A stretch of DNA of 64,000 bases, taken from Bryoerythrophyllum caledonicum (taxonomy: Eukaryota > Streptophyta > Bryopsida > Pottiales > Pottiaceae). The notes beneath the pieces were generated by a model. It saw only the letters and a list, made by a program, of their open reading frames with translations, did no database searches and was not told the origin of the DNA. Positions 1 to 12,262 of this stretch are shown here, piece by piece; within the stretch, counting starts at the first letter, position 1; each line of letters starts with the position of its first letter. Position numbers and translations under genes: made by a program. The stretch covers positions 14,462,291-14,526,290 of the forward strand of contig OZ020515.1 in the NCBI GenBank assembly GCA_963971425.1, in the 5' to 3' direction.

Positions 1-2189
1 ATGTCACAAAAAAATTCTTCTTTTGATAGAACATGATAACCTCAATGAGACAAGCTTCTTCATCATCTAATACTTACACATTCAATGAACTCTTGACAAA
101 AAAATTTGAATTAAAAATAATTGTTTACAACAATAATCATCCTTGAAATGTCATCCGAGAAGCCACTTTCTAGTTGCTCCGGCATTTAAGGGTTAAGAAT
201 GATGGCGTATTTGTATGTGGCATATACACTTTTATCTAAAAGCTTTTGATGGTCCAATGCAAGATCCCTCCGGTGATCGCAAAAACTCATCTACACATAA
301 CACATGCAAATGACCCACTTGCAAAAGTCAACAACCCCAAATTGAAAGAGCTATTTCTATGCCAAAATATGGTGAAAATATTCCTCCACTTGCACCAAAA
401 CTCCTTTCATGGGAATCCATGAGACTGCGGCTTAGGGTCTAGGAATTGCAGAAATCCACGGAAGTTTCCATAGTTTGTGGATTAGGCAACAATGAACTAT
501 TGATAAAGCTATTTGCTGATTAGTTCAAAAGTGACCACCTACAATCCAAACTCTTTATTTGTTCCCTCTTTAAGTATTAGAATTCCATATATGTTATGAA
601 AATTATGCTATCTAAGAATTTACACTATTAAGTGTTATATCCTAAGTGTTATAAGATGTCTTGCTCCCTACTTCATTGATTTCACTTTTATAAGTGTTAA
701 AGTTGGAAAAATTGGAGAGATTATGGGGCAGTAAATAGGAGTAGGGGCCGTAACCATAGTACATGGCAATGAAAATGGCTAGGTACAACAAAATTTAGGG
801 TTTAAGGTGACTATTCTAGATGAAAACTAGCACAATGGATGAAAAAATTGGTTGGAGAATTGCACGATGGATAAAAATATAAATTTTATTATTTATTGAG
901 ACGAAGTTTGAAAAGTTTTATATGTTATAACACTATATATGTTATGGTTTTTTTGCTTTTAACCTGTAATATATAAAGAATTTGGATTGTATAGACTTAT
1001 TGTCCTTGAAAAGTTAATGGCTTTCAGCATTGGGACCGGTAGTATGCGTGATGAAGATACAGATGTTTCAATGTCAAGCTTTTTGAGTGATAGAACATTT
1101 CTAGAATCTATGTAAAACACATTTGTTGGTGTTGGCGTCAACACAAACTTTCTACAGATTTATCCTTTAAGGACGACACCTGCAACCAAGCTTAGGAGAT
1201 GCGACAAGTGAGTACATTTCATCCCAACTAATCACTACATCATCTACACAATGGGTACATCACAACGCAATTGGTCACTACAAACATCACTATAGTTAGT
1301 CTTTTAGTATGAAATTACTTAGCTTGGCCATCTTTGTCATGTATCAAAACCTCCAAAATTTACAGCACAAATATCAAAACGAGAAGTTTCGAATTGCCTT
1401 ATTCTTATTGGATATGATGCAATTCTAAACTTGATGAGTTAAGAGTTTGTTTTCTTTTTGTTTCTTATCTATGGAGTAAACCTTGATGAAATGTGTTATT
1501 AATATCTATTATGACAACCTAATTGAAGATCCTATGATTGAAGTTGATAAAGAATGGTTTTTTGTGACTTGTGAACTCTACACTTCAAATGACAATTTTA
1601 GGTGAATTATAGTGAAAGAATCTTGTTTCAATAACTTTGTTGTTGAAACACATTTTGTTGAAAAGGTATGATACAAGCATTTTAAAATGCAATACAAGCC
1701 AAACCTCTAACTTTATGCCTTTTAAAGAGATTCATTATAGTGGTTTGAGGTTTAATTACAAGTATAAATATATGATTGTTTGATTTTTTAAAGACAAGAT
1801 AATTCAATCTTTATGTCTCAACCATCTTAGAGTAGGTTTTCAAACAAGTAAGACATTAATTTATTAATTACAAATTGATGACAACATCGAGGCCTTGATA
1901 AGCCAATTTTTCCAAGATGTGTTTGACATTTATATATAATATATTATATGAAGTATTTTCAATTATTTATTGACACGTGAACATAGAATAGATTGGACTT
2001 TGTGCTATTGAAAGACACTAATACAAGGATAGGTCGGCTTATCTCAACACTTATCTATGTATATGTGTACGTTTCTAGAGCTAAATTCCAGAACTACGCA
2101 TTCCTGATCTTGATATCTCAATGAATCACACTAAACTTTTACATCATTTGATTTCCTATCTTTTTGAATTTCAAGATTATTAACATAAC
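1..2189. other. AT-rich stretch, no gene recognised
   Basis: This is AT-rich sequence with no convincing coding region. The longest frame is a 61-codon one on the minus strand (959-1144) with no recognisable motif and no supporting splice signals. It lies downstream of the stop codon of the minus-strand OBERON-like gene, so its right end may include that gene's 3' untranslated region. I see no transposon terminus here. Confidence 0.6.
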
Positions 2190-5100
2190 TTATTTTTTAC
2201 TTATATATATATTCTTTGACTTCTTATCAATATGGAAAACCTCTTCAAGCTCATTTGCACTTTGAAGTCGTTTCTTAGCACTCATGGCAGCTGTTTTTGA
2301 AATGATAGCGTTTTTTGTTTTATGTTCAAGTTTTACTTTGAGGCGCTTTAATTGTTCCTCGGTTTGAAAAAGGACATTTTTCCATGCTTCTACTTCTTTA
2401 ATTGTTTCTTGAACACCTACAATATCTTCTTTTGCTTTCTTGAAATAATTTGTTGCATGCATTTGGAGATTTATCCCTTCTACTGTAAATTGTACATACT
2501 TTTTTTGTTAGTTTGTATTAACAACTCTTATCATATATCAATCATTATTAGTCTTATTACATGAATATTACATACAAAGTCAAAGAATCATTCTAAAATT
2601 GATGAAATTAAAAATTTTGGATGTCTACGTCAAATTAAGTTTAAAACAAAACATTATTTGAATTCATGTTTGTATTCAACATTCTAGAATATTTTTAGAT
2701 ACATAAACTTGATAAATTCTACTGAAAGTAAAATTTTGATGTCTTAAATTCATAGACTTGAATTTTATAAAATTGAAACAATTAACTTCATTAAACTAAA
2801 ATTTGTTCCAATTGTTTTTGAGTCTTAATTTTATAGAATTGAATCACAATTTTTATGATTCAATTCTGTGATGTCATTGTAGAAATTGTTAATATATTGT
2901 AATTGACAAGTAAAGATATTCATTACCTTCACTAGGATTTGGCTTAACATTACTTGTAGATTCAAAATTGGAACAAATAATATTTGCTAAAATTTTAACA
3001 TTAGAACATTGGGCACCACTAGCAAGTAAACCCCAAGCTTCACAAACAAGCATTTGAAGATCTTCATACTTTGGGCGTTTTGTGTCTTTCAATATGGACA
3101 TTGCACAATAGAGTAAAAGTTCAAGTCTTGGCATATGGTCACATTGACTTGCTTCTTTTAAAATTGATTTCCAATATGGTACTAGGTCTTCCTAAAAATA
3201 TGAAGAAAGTTTTACTCCTCAACTGTGAACTTATTGATAAATATGAATTCTTAGGTTTAATATGGAGATATAATATTTCAATTAATTACACATAAAATAA
3301 TTGATGAATTTTTGATGAATTTATTCTAAAATAAAACATATGACTAAACCCTTTAGTGCCCACAAGACCCAAAATGGGGCTCTCAAGGTGTTAAGACTCA
3401 ATTTGCAAGACATCCATGAGGAATGAGGTTGTGAAATGTGAAGATCAGATTTGCGCACACATTATATGAACACTTTGCAAAAATCACATCATGATTTGGA
3501 GTTATAGAACTCATGGTAAAGCTAGGAATACAACACAAAATACATCAAATACACTAAAATACAATGAATACCATGTTGCATACTATTGTACTTCATACAT
3601 ATGCAAAATGAATTTTGTCTTAAATTTTGATTGAAATTTGTCTTTAAGAGATTCTTCATTGTTTTGTAATTGTTGATCTCTCTCATTGCATACAAAACTT
3701 TTGTTTTAAGTCGTATAATTTTGGAACATTTTTGTATACAATTAAGTAGATGAAAGCAAAAAAATCATCAATAATCATGAATAAATGTTTTCTTGACGTA
3801 TGATATGTCAATGCGAAGCTAACCTAGTGCACATGTGAACCTCTTTTATTCAAAGCACAATTTTTTTTTGCAGGAATCTATTGATGGATAAAGTAGTATA
3901 CCTTCCAAAGTCCACAATTTTCATTACCAATATAAGGTAACTTTGAACACTATAATCTATTCCATCAATTGTTGGATGTTGTGAAAAATTTCCTCAAAGT
4001 TTAGGCCATGGTTTGAGTTCAAGTTTGTAAGGTTGGATATCAAAATTAGGCATCCTATTTCCATCAAAGTTAGTTCAAAGAAAGAAATCAGAACATTTCT
4101 TGGTTTTAAAGAAACATGACCTCGGCGCTCAAGGGTTAATGTATCTATGAAAGAATTAAATTTTTAAATATATTTCAATTGAATTTTTTTGAGAAATCAA
4201 TTCTAAAAGTTCATTTACAGCATTTACTATATGACTACTATAAAATGTCATCTTAATTAAATAGATATAGATGAAAAATATTAGACATTCCAAAAGCCCT
4301 AAACTCCAGTACAACTCAAATTATGCATGACAAGAGTAACTATCAAGTAAAATTATCAAATCAAACTTTTCGCAATTCTCTTTATTGAGATAATTCAATA
4401 ATAAATCATTATCTGGTAAACCACATTGCAACAAAATTATTATCACAATGAGTCACAAATAGACTATGAGTCATTCAATGATTTTATATATTTTTAATTT
4501 TGTATTATATTCTATTTTACAAATTTATAGAACATCAAGAAAGTTCATTATTACATGTTGTCTAGTCTCACCTTTATATCACAGCTTTGACACCAATATT
4601 CGCCATCAATCTCTCGTATGGAATTGAATCCAACAAATCCAACTTTGATGGCACATTGCAAATGGGTAACGTGCATACATGCTTTACATTTTAACCAAAA
4701 TATAGAGTCCAAGCTTGATCCCGTTTCTTTGCATATTGTACACATACAACCATAACAAAAAGTATCATCATTGCTACACATAAAGCATGGACAAAACGCT
4801 TCAAGCCCTTCAAAAACTTTTGAGCTTTCACCATCTTCAAGCTTACACCAACCATCACATTTATCTTCATCGTCACTACATACAAGCTGAGTTTTTTCTT
4901 CAAATCTATTTAATCCATAAAACAATAAAATGTTGTAATTAGAATGAGACAAAAAAGATCTTGTAAACACTCAATTTTGATTGTGTGTATTAACATAACT
5001 AGTAAATCAAATTGAAACGTGAAATGGAAAATGGCATTTAATAAGAATTTTTCATTTGGGAAGATAGATAATATGTACTTTTATCATTGAAACAAGTCAT

Positions 5101-6115
5101 ACATAAATTCATCCTCCAATTTGATTTTTCTGGAATCACTTGTTGATCTCCTTAGTTCTTTTCGAGACTCTTCAACATCATCCCTAGTATAACTTCTGGA
5201 CTTGCTTTCTTTCATTGAAGACCATTTCTTTGTATCTTTTAGAGATTTTGACAATATTCTATTTTTGAGAAATACTTCATTTGCTTTCCTTTCAAAAGTA
5301 CAAAAATAATTCTTATTTTTGCACGTCCATTGGGTACATAGTTGTATTAACAAATTCTTTTTGAAAGTTTTTGGAGGTTGTTGATTTCGCAGTAAATACA
5401 CAAAAACCCTTAAAACAATTTTTGGGTAGTTTTTCAATCGTTCTTCTGTCAATGGTTCATTTAACAACAACTCTCGATATTCATTCAAATCTTTGGCATC
5501 CATGTTCTTCAAAATTTCCATATCTTCCAAAAAGTCTCGAAACATTGAATTAGGCGATTGAAACCAATGCCAATTTGATGGGCTTGTAATGATGGACTTC
5601 AAGTGTTGAGTGTGTGTTTTGAAATTACAAGCATTTTTAGGCCAAATATCCAAAACACTCAATCCAATTCTCCATTTGGATTTTGAATGATATGTACAAC
5701 AATGAGTTGTTTTTGAAGAGCCTTCAATTTCATGGTCATCGTTTTCTACATTGCACAAATTCATTTTGAAACCTTTACATGAAGACTCAATCTCATCTTC
5801 AACTTGAACTTTGAATTCCACTTGGGTTCTTGGAGGTGGATGACTATTTCGTCTTCTAATAACTTTTGATGATAAAGGATGAACTTTTGATTTGTGTCCT
5901 TGATCTTTGCCACAACAAGGGGCATTGCTTCTTTTTGTATGTTGTCCAATCCAATTGAAAAATGGCCAACATGGAGTTGTACCTTTATTTTCTTGACTTT
6001 CATGTTGAAATGAAGGAAAGATCCGATTCCAAGGTTTATCTTCACGAGGTGGCAACAATGACCTATTTTCCGGTCTTGAATTATTCCACCAAAATAATCT
6101 ACCTATTCTTTCCAT
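2190..6115 (-). CDS. OBERON-like PHD-finger protein, four exons, intact
   Basis: Exons on the minus strand are 6115-5103, 4905-4572, 3191-2927 and 2482-2190. Donors read GT and acceptors AG. Phases agree throughout (1013+334+265+293 = 1905 nt), giving 634 residues and no internal stop. The first donor (GTATGA) is weak; the reading frame chose it. Residues 376-445 hold a Cys/His-rich PHD of OBERON type (FCYGCMCTICK, then a CxxC, HxxH and DGEYWCQSCD). After it comes an EDLVPYW helical region, and the last exon is a lysine/glutamate-rich coiled coil near residues 545-620. This order (PHD, helical region, coiled coil) is that of plant OBERON-like nuclear proteins, which bind chromatin and act in development. 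The N-terminal 337 residues I do not recognise beyond the family. An 8-bp tandem repeat lies about 100 bp upstream of the ATG. The gene is far more AT-rich than the other two intact genes. Gene structure is firm; the family call is from remembered motifs. Confidence 0.78.
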
Positions 6116-6212
6116 ATCCTTTGTTATTCAATCATTTTTTTCAATCACTTGTAATTTTAATAACTACCATTATATTACGGATATCCTTCATAAAATAAAA
6201 ATTTGGTACAAA

Positions 6213-6300
6213 CAAAAATATCAAAATATCAAAATATCAAAATATCAAAATATCTAAATATCTAAATATCAAAATATCAAAATATCAAAATATCAAAATA
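6213..6300. repeat. 8-bp tandem repeat (aaaatatc)n
   Basis: About ten to eleven head-to-tail copies of an 8-bp unit read aaaatatc, two of them with a t for an a. The array lies roughly 100 bp 5' of the start codon of the OBERON-like gene, so it falls in its promoter or leader. Length variation is likely. Confidence 0.9.
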
Positions 6301-8440
6301 AAATACAAATACTTATCCATATCTAATAATAGATACATTAACAATCTATAAAGAAATTGTAGTGAAATAATGATGTAGAAACCATATGAAAGGAAATATG
6401 AAATTACATGATTGACATAAAAGGAAGTAACATGATACATGGAGTACCTTATTTGTACTTGATAATCATATGTTGTTCAGTTTGATTTATTTAAATTTTA
6501 GTAATGTGTTTCTATTGTGAGTTAATAATATTTGTGAAAATTTTGAAAATTTATATTATTCATGAGTGAATTTAGAATTCAATATATTATACACATTAAA
6601 AATTCAATTAAATATTAAATGTATTACAAGATAGTATTTAAATGATTTTACATAGTTCTTACTAAACGCAAAAATAATAGATTAAATATATTTTAACTTC
6701 CTCATAATAGGCAAGTAAAAATCATACTTTGGTACAATTATTATTTCAAGTAAACAATTGATTAATCTAGTTGGCATAATTGTTAAAATTTAAATAATCA
6801 ACTTGAGTGGTGGTTAATAGGCCATTGCAAATCCAAATTCAATTCAATTCCTTAAAGTCCATTTTTCCCATAGGAGGGTATTTGAAATTTTTGGATATTT
6901 TTTATGATGTTGGTATTAATTGCAATTTGATTGAATTTTTTCTAATATGTAGAGAAGAGTAGCTTTGTTGAAATTCACCTACAACAATCAATTCCAATTT
7001 CTTCCAATGGCAATTCACCTACAATATCACACCTATCTACTTCTAATGGACCTATAGATGTTTATATCAATTAGATTGAAAAATTGAGTTAAGGATTAGT
7101 TCCTAGTTGAAATACATTGTTACTTCTTCTTTGCACTTTTCATTTCAAACAAGTTAACTTTAAAAGTTTAAATGTTTGTACTTCTCAATAATATCTCTTT
7201 ATAACTTCCTACAAGTGATACATGTTGTCCCCAACAAGGCAAGGGCAGTCTCCATTGACGTAAAACTTGTCATTAAATGAGAGAGTTACTAAAAAATCAA
7301 ATATGTGAGTCCTAAATTTCAAAGAAATTAATAGTGGAAGAAATCAAGGAATAAGATGTGAACAATTTACCTTCACCGCTGGATTTGTCGGAGAAGTCAA
7401 GAATAACCGTTTGATGCGCCACCAATCTCAAAGTATGTTGAATCCATATTTAGTGACACATCCTTGTAATTGCCTGACTATAATGGTGCCTAAGAAAACA
7501 TTTCCTTTCGTGCCTGGCTGGATAATATTAATAGAGTCCGGTTTTGAACGTTGTCCTAGCCATCGCTACATATCGTAACACCATACTTTGATATTGAATT
7601 TTCCAACTTCTCATTGATCGGCCTTTGTAGCTCAACTTTCTGTTCATGAGTAATTTCATACGCACCCCATTATAGGACCATGGGGTATACGACTACATGC
7701 AAACACATGCGGATTAGGGAACCGCATTCACAACGGTTGGATGCCTAATGATATTATAGGATATATATATATATATGCCTCATAAAAAACACTAGACCAT
7801 ATCCTATCAAAGTATTGCTTTGTAGCTCAGTTAAAGCCCTCGTTCAAGGAGAGTTGGAGTTGCTTTCAAGGTTGTACATCTATAGGTCCCAAGTCAGATT
7901 GTTGAGTGGTTTAAGACACCTACAAGAGCACACGGTTGTCATGCATTTACAGCAAAAGTGACGATTTTATCCAAACTTCATTCTTGACATCTAAGCAAAG
8001 GGGCTAGTCATTGTCACTATGAGGACGTTGTGGTATAACCCCCACATTCTTGAAACAATTGCCGAACACGAGTAGAGAGTTGTCCACATCTCTGAACAAT
8101 CTGTCCTCTATTGTTTTAAGCACAATATTCCAAGTGTGCAAACATCATGTCTACTTGATAATTAAAGTGTGATTACAAAAACAACATTTCACATGTTGTC
8201 TGAATCTTGACGGATTTCTTGGTAGGTTTTCAAATCAAAGATCCCATAACCTATTTTGAGGCGGCATAGTGTAGTGTAAAGTACAAGGCCGGTCAAGGCT
8301 TATTAAAACCTTTTTTTGCAAGAGGGTATCATGCAATGGATTCTGGTATTAAAAATCCAAGGTCTTATGAGGTCGTTAGCAAGAATAAGCAAAAGAATCA
8401 TCTCATGACAGAAATTTATACTGAAAATCATGGGAATGGA
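6301..8440. other. AT-rich intergenic stretch, nothing recognised
   Basis: There is no open frame of useful length, no transposon domain and no RNA gene I can recognise. The left part is the probable promoter side of the minus-strand OBERON-like gene. Composition becomes less AT-rich after about 7.3 kb. Confidence 0.6.
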
Positions 8441-8449
8441 CACAGACGG

Positions 8450-8720
8450 GAGCATGCGGACATGAGTGGATGTAGACTCAACATAATTGGAAGGGGGGTT
8501 GATGGGTTGGAGAGGCATGTGTGGACGGGTGGGCGGGAGCTCGGACGGGGCGGAGTCTAGCGACAAGGAAGGACGGGCTGCAGACGGGGTAGAAGAAAGT
8601 GTGGAGGGGGCGGACGGGTGCAAGAACATGGTAGACGGGGCTGTGGACAAGGCGGAAGGGGGCACAGATAGGGCGGATGGAGTAGACAGGGGTGCGGACG
8701 GGGCCTACAAGAGTGCAAAT
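8450..8720. repeat. Degenerate GC-rich minisatellite (gcggacggg-like units)
   Basis: Irregularly spaced copies of a short unit around cggacgggg or gcggac fill this stretch. Related units reappear at 9440-9595 and 15228-15290, that is, on both sides of Gypsy copy A. The frames on either strand here (for example 8487-8837 plus) are by-products of the repeat. The pattern suggests one repeat tract split by later insertions. Confidence 0.7.
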
Positions 8721-8829
8721 TGGAATGACAAGACAGAAAATAAAATGGGTTCAGAGAGGCCTAAATCACAAATTGTAAGGTATATGAAGGCATCATACCT
8801 CACATTAGAACTATTTTCTAATTTTATAT

Positions 8830-9310
8830 GTAGCTAATGTATGTGTCTTATGATGGAGAGTGATAGGATCAAAAGTTTGGAGGATGAGATTTTTGAGTTT
8901 TAACTCACTTGGTCTTATACCAAAACTTGTGAAGGTAAGGAAGGCAACGAGGTCCTTACGGAGGCCACAATTGGAGTGCAAGAAAAGCTCAATGATGGAG
9001 ATGAAGCAAAATATGAGGAAGTGACAATGCTGTCGGATGAGAGCAAATATGTGAGCATCATAAATTCTATAAACTAAGATGGACAAAGACTATCAAGAAA
9101 TCCAAGTCGGGATTTGCTTCTTAGTTCTATGCCACAAGCAGAGATGGGTAAACACCTAGGCACTGCTAAGCCAATAGGACCTCGTTGCTTGGAAGTGCCA
9201 CGCCGCAAAGGATATAATCCTAAACCTAGGACAAATTATAGTTTGTATGTGGATGAGTTGAAAGAAAAATGTCTAATACAATATGAAAAAATTGAAGCGA
9301 TTTTTTGATG
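8830..9310 (+). pseudogene. Short degenerate coding-like segment, unknown
   Basis: The plus strand reads as protein-like sequence with three stops: an acidic stretch (about 8860-9080), then a 64-codon frame at 9114-9308 with a basic middle and a KEKCLIQYEKIEA tail. I do not recognise a family. It sits between two tracts of the GC-rich minisatellite, so it may be a remnant of an inserted element. Confidence 0.3.
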
Positions 9311-9439
9311 AGGCAAGGAAGAAAATTATGTAACCATTTTGATATATCTATTCCATTTATAAAATACTATGCATTACTAAATTGGTTGCAAGGCTAAGAG
9401 TGAGAGCACCAATAAAACATATCGTGAATATGTAGTTGA

Positions 9440-9592
9440 AGGGGGTGGCAGACGAGCCAAGAGGCCTACCGCCGGAGTTTGGAAGGGCCAAAAGGGCGGA
9501 CGGAAGCACATATGCGGAGAGGCGGATCCACGGAGAGGGAGACGGGAATAGACGGGCTAACATGAATGGACGGTCGGACATGCGGACAAGAG
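9440..9592. repeat. Second tract of the GC-rich minisatellite
   Basis: Units around gcggacgg, gacggg and tgcggac recur up to the left edge of Gypsy copy A. The tract matches that at 8450-8720 and the short one at 15228-15290, as expected if copy A inserted into it. Confidence 0.65.
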
Positions 9593-9970
9593 CTATCACG
9601 GGACGTGGCGTCGAGGGCCTCTCCGCATTGTAGTGTTTTAGAGTAGATTAGTTTGTTACTAATCTACGGGTTTAGGAAAGTACAGCGGTGCACCGCATTC
9701 ATTTGTGGATGATTTCCATCCACTTAGGGTTGTGTGTTTGTGCGTATAGCGCCACACATGTCCTTGACTTGACGTCTTTGTCAAGTCAAGCTTTGTAAAT
9801 GAGATTAGAGAGTGATTAGTGACCTTTTGCTTGTAAGGGGTGGTTTATCATAATAAAGGCTCCGCATTCTCTACTTTAGTTGCACTGGTTGATTTTCCCC
9901 TTGTGGAGTGGGTGTCGCTTGAATTTTTGTGGAAAAACACATGTCTTTCACTCAACAAAGGCCACTCTTT
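9593..9970 (+). repeat. 5' LTR-like repeat of Gypsy copy A
   Basis: About 375 bp match 48195-48575 of copy B with many substitutions and small indels. Copy B starts TGTCATGGGACG, consistent with the TG start of an LTR; copy A has TATCACGGGACG. The block ends near a shared cacttgacaaag-like segment. Because no second copy follows either element, LTR rather than 5' leader is an inference. Confidence 0.6.
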
Positions 9971-11214
9971 TATTAGTTGTTAAAAAGTTTTTTACATCAT
10001 GAATTGCTTGTTACTACTAGGCTAGTATCTGTAGTTGAAGAAGTAGGCCCTCACTGTCGTATGGAGTGTGTATATGCAAAGTTTTGAGTTGCTCTGTGAA
10101 GAACTTATGTTCTCCACAAGTAGTGAGAGGCTGTTGGAGCTCGTAGGGAGGTTGTTGGAGCTGTGCGGTTGAACATTGTGGGAAGGCCAATATTTCATCT
10201 TCAATCAGGAGGCATCGGAGTTCTCATCCATCCCGATTATCCCAGCCACGACGATGGAGTTGTACACGTGTTAGAGGAGCTGAACTCGGGAGCTTAGAAG
10301 GGGATTGTCTAAGGTAGGGTGAACTTACGGGTGTTCGACGTGGACCGTGGGCGTGAAGTAGACGACCCCTAGTCGAGGACATCCAAAAAAGGATTCTTGG
10401 GCAGCCTAAAATCAAACAGTTGAAGTGTAGCGAATCGGATCAGTATTTGCAAATCAAACGTCGGGATTGAGGGGCGGTTCTTGGACAACCTGCTTGGTTT
10501 GGAGCAAGCGCAAGGCGACATCTTTGGTCGTGAACGTTGAATACGCGTGGTGCACGAACTTAGTGTACGGGTCTTGGGATCAAATTTGGAACGGATGGTT
10601 GGACTTCAGGCTCCTAATTGAAGACCGCCAATGTGAGTGGATGTACTCGGTCCAATGCAAGTTCATCCGCTGTGGGTCGTCTTTATCCATCCATCAGCTA
10701 GCGATCCAATTGCAACTGGCGCTTAAAGCCTAAAAGGTTTTTTCAACTAGTGACTATCCCTTCGAGGCCGGTGCCAGTGGCTCTGGTCATTTTCAATTTC
10801 CGCTTTTATGTTGTTGGGGGAGAGGATCATGTTTTGATTTCTGGATTCTTGTGTGGTACTTCCTCGTGTTGTGGACTTGTTGCGAATGTTTTTTGGTGGC
10901 ACCATTTCTTGTTGTCTCCAGATTGTGATAGAGTACTGTAGGGGTGAAATTGAGTTGATGGCTGGCAAGACCTTTCTATGTGGAGGGTTGTAGTTGGACT
11001 TGTGCTAGCCGGAGGTGATGACCGGTGAACCACAAAGTTTGGTGGTTTTGCACATGTAGGTTGCTTGTTTGTACCCTTACCTTTTAGATAGTACGGGTCG
11101 ATAAATTCTGATGTGGTTTTTGTTTATGGTCAGTCTCCGGAGTGGAAATTATCGCTCTCCTTGACTAGACCATCCGGAGAGTGCTTCCACCGCAAACTTT
11201 AGGGCAAGGACGGA

Positions 11215-11577
11215 TACCAACGAGGCTTTTGAGCGTGTTTTGACGTTTGATACCGACCGTAGGCTTTGGATTTGGGGCGTGGGACGTTTGAGGGCATGGA
11301 GAACGATCACGGTCATGTCGTGCAAGACAGGTTCTTGGGACTATCTAGAGATATCTCCCTGCCCGATTTGCGGCTCCGATTCCAGACCTCGATAAAGAAG
11401 AAGCACCAACGCATGCTGCCGTTTAACAACTGGTACGAGTTCAAATTATTGCCCCAACATTTGGAGTTGAAGGCCCTTCAGACATACGGGAAGTGGACCA
11501 TGTACCACAAGGTAGAGTTGCGCCTTATTGAGGAGTACTGGCACCATTGTATAAAGTTGGTGATTGAACTATCTTGA
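11215..11577 (+). pseudogene. Gag remnant of Gypsy copy A
   Basis: The frame starting near 11215 reads TDTNEAFERVL and after frameshifts NNWYEFKLLPQHLELKAL and RLIEEYWHH. These match the copy B gag (TDEAFERVL, KLLPQHLELK, PVEEYCRQ). Gag forms the particle that packages the element RNA. Here it stops at 11577 and the homology to copy B ends, so zinc knuckles are missing. Confidence 0.65.
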
Positions 11578-11579
11578 TG

Positions 11580-12262
11580 TAAACATCTACACTATGTAAA
11601 ATATATATTTATTTATATTTTGAAAACATCTTTGATTGGGTGGACGAAACTTATTGTGACGCTTCCAGTAGCTTCAAAGTGACACTTGTTGCTCATGGAA
11701 CTGTTAAAAAACAAAAGCCATAAACAATATTCATCAATTCAAAATATTTTTTTAAATTCTTAAAATTTGTGTTTGGATTTGAAGTTCAAATTGTAAAATG
11801 TCAAACTAGAGGGTTTTTATGGAGTCACAAGATCTAAAGTCCGAACTTGAGGCATAATTAGAGTTTTCTTTGTCTCGTTTGCCAATTCAACTATCTCAGC
11901 CGGCGGTTTCCACACCATTGCGATTCCACCCACAAGATGAAGTTGGACCTTCTTGTCTGCTGAAACAGCCTCATATTGAGCGACGTTAGCATGATGATAT
12001 CCAAAAGGACGCTCGTGCTTTAGTGATCTTACTTTCAACTGAATGTGTTGAACCGAGCACCCGCGAAGTGACATTTGAAGGAAGTTTTAAAGGCCTGAAC
12101 AAAGACCATTATTTTTGTATACCTAGGCCAATTGAAAAAAGTGTTGACTACCATTGTTGGTTACAAGGGTCAGTAAATCCTTTTACAATGATTCAATGTG
12201 CAAATTACATGGCAATCAATATAAAAAATATCCTCATAATGGAAGAGATTAACTTTATCATT
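11580..12262. other. Unrecognised segment inside Gypsy copy A
   Basis: Homology to gag ends at about 11577 and recognisable RT begins at about 12263. The AT-rich stretch between carries an 85-codon minus-strand frame (11817-12074) with a fairly protein-like composition (for example KVQLHLVGGIAMVWKPP). It replaces the position where copy B has protease and methyltransferase. It may be an insertion or the scar of a deletion. Confidence 0.4.

Noticed and set aside
8303..8837. Several overlapping frames on both strands
   Set aside because: They are translations of the GC-rich minisatellite.
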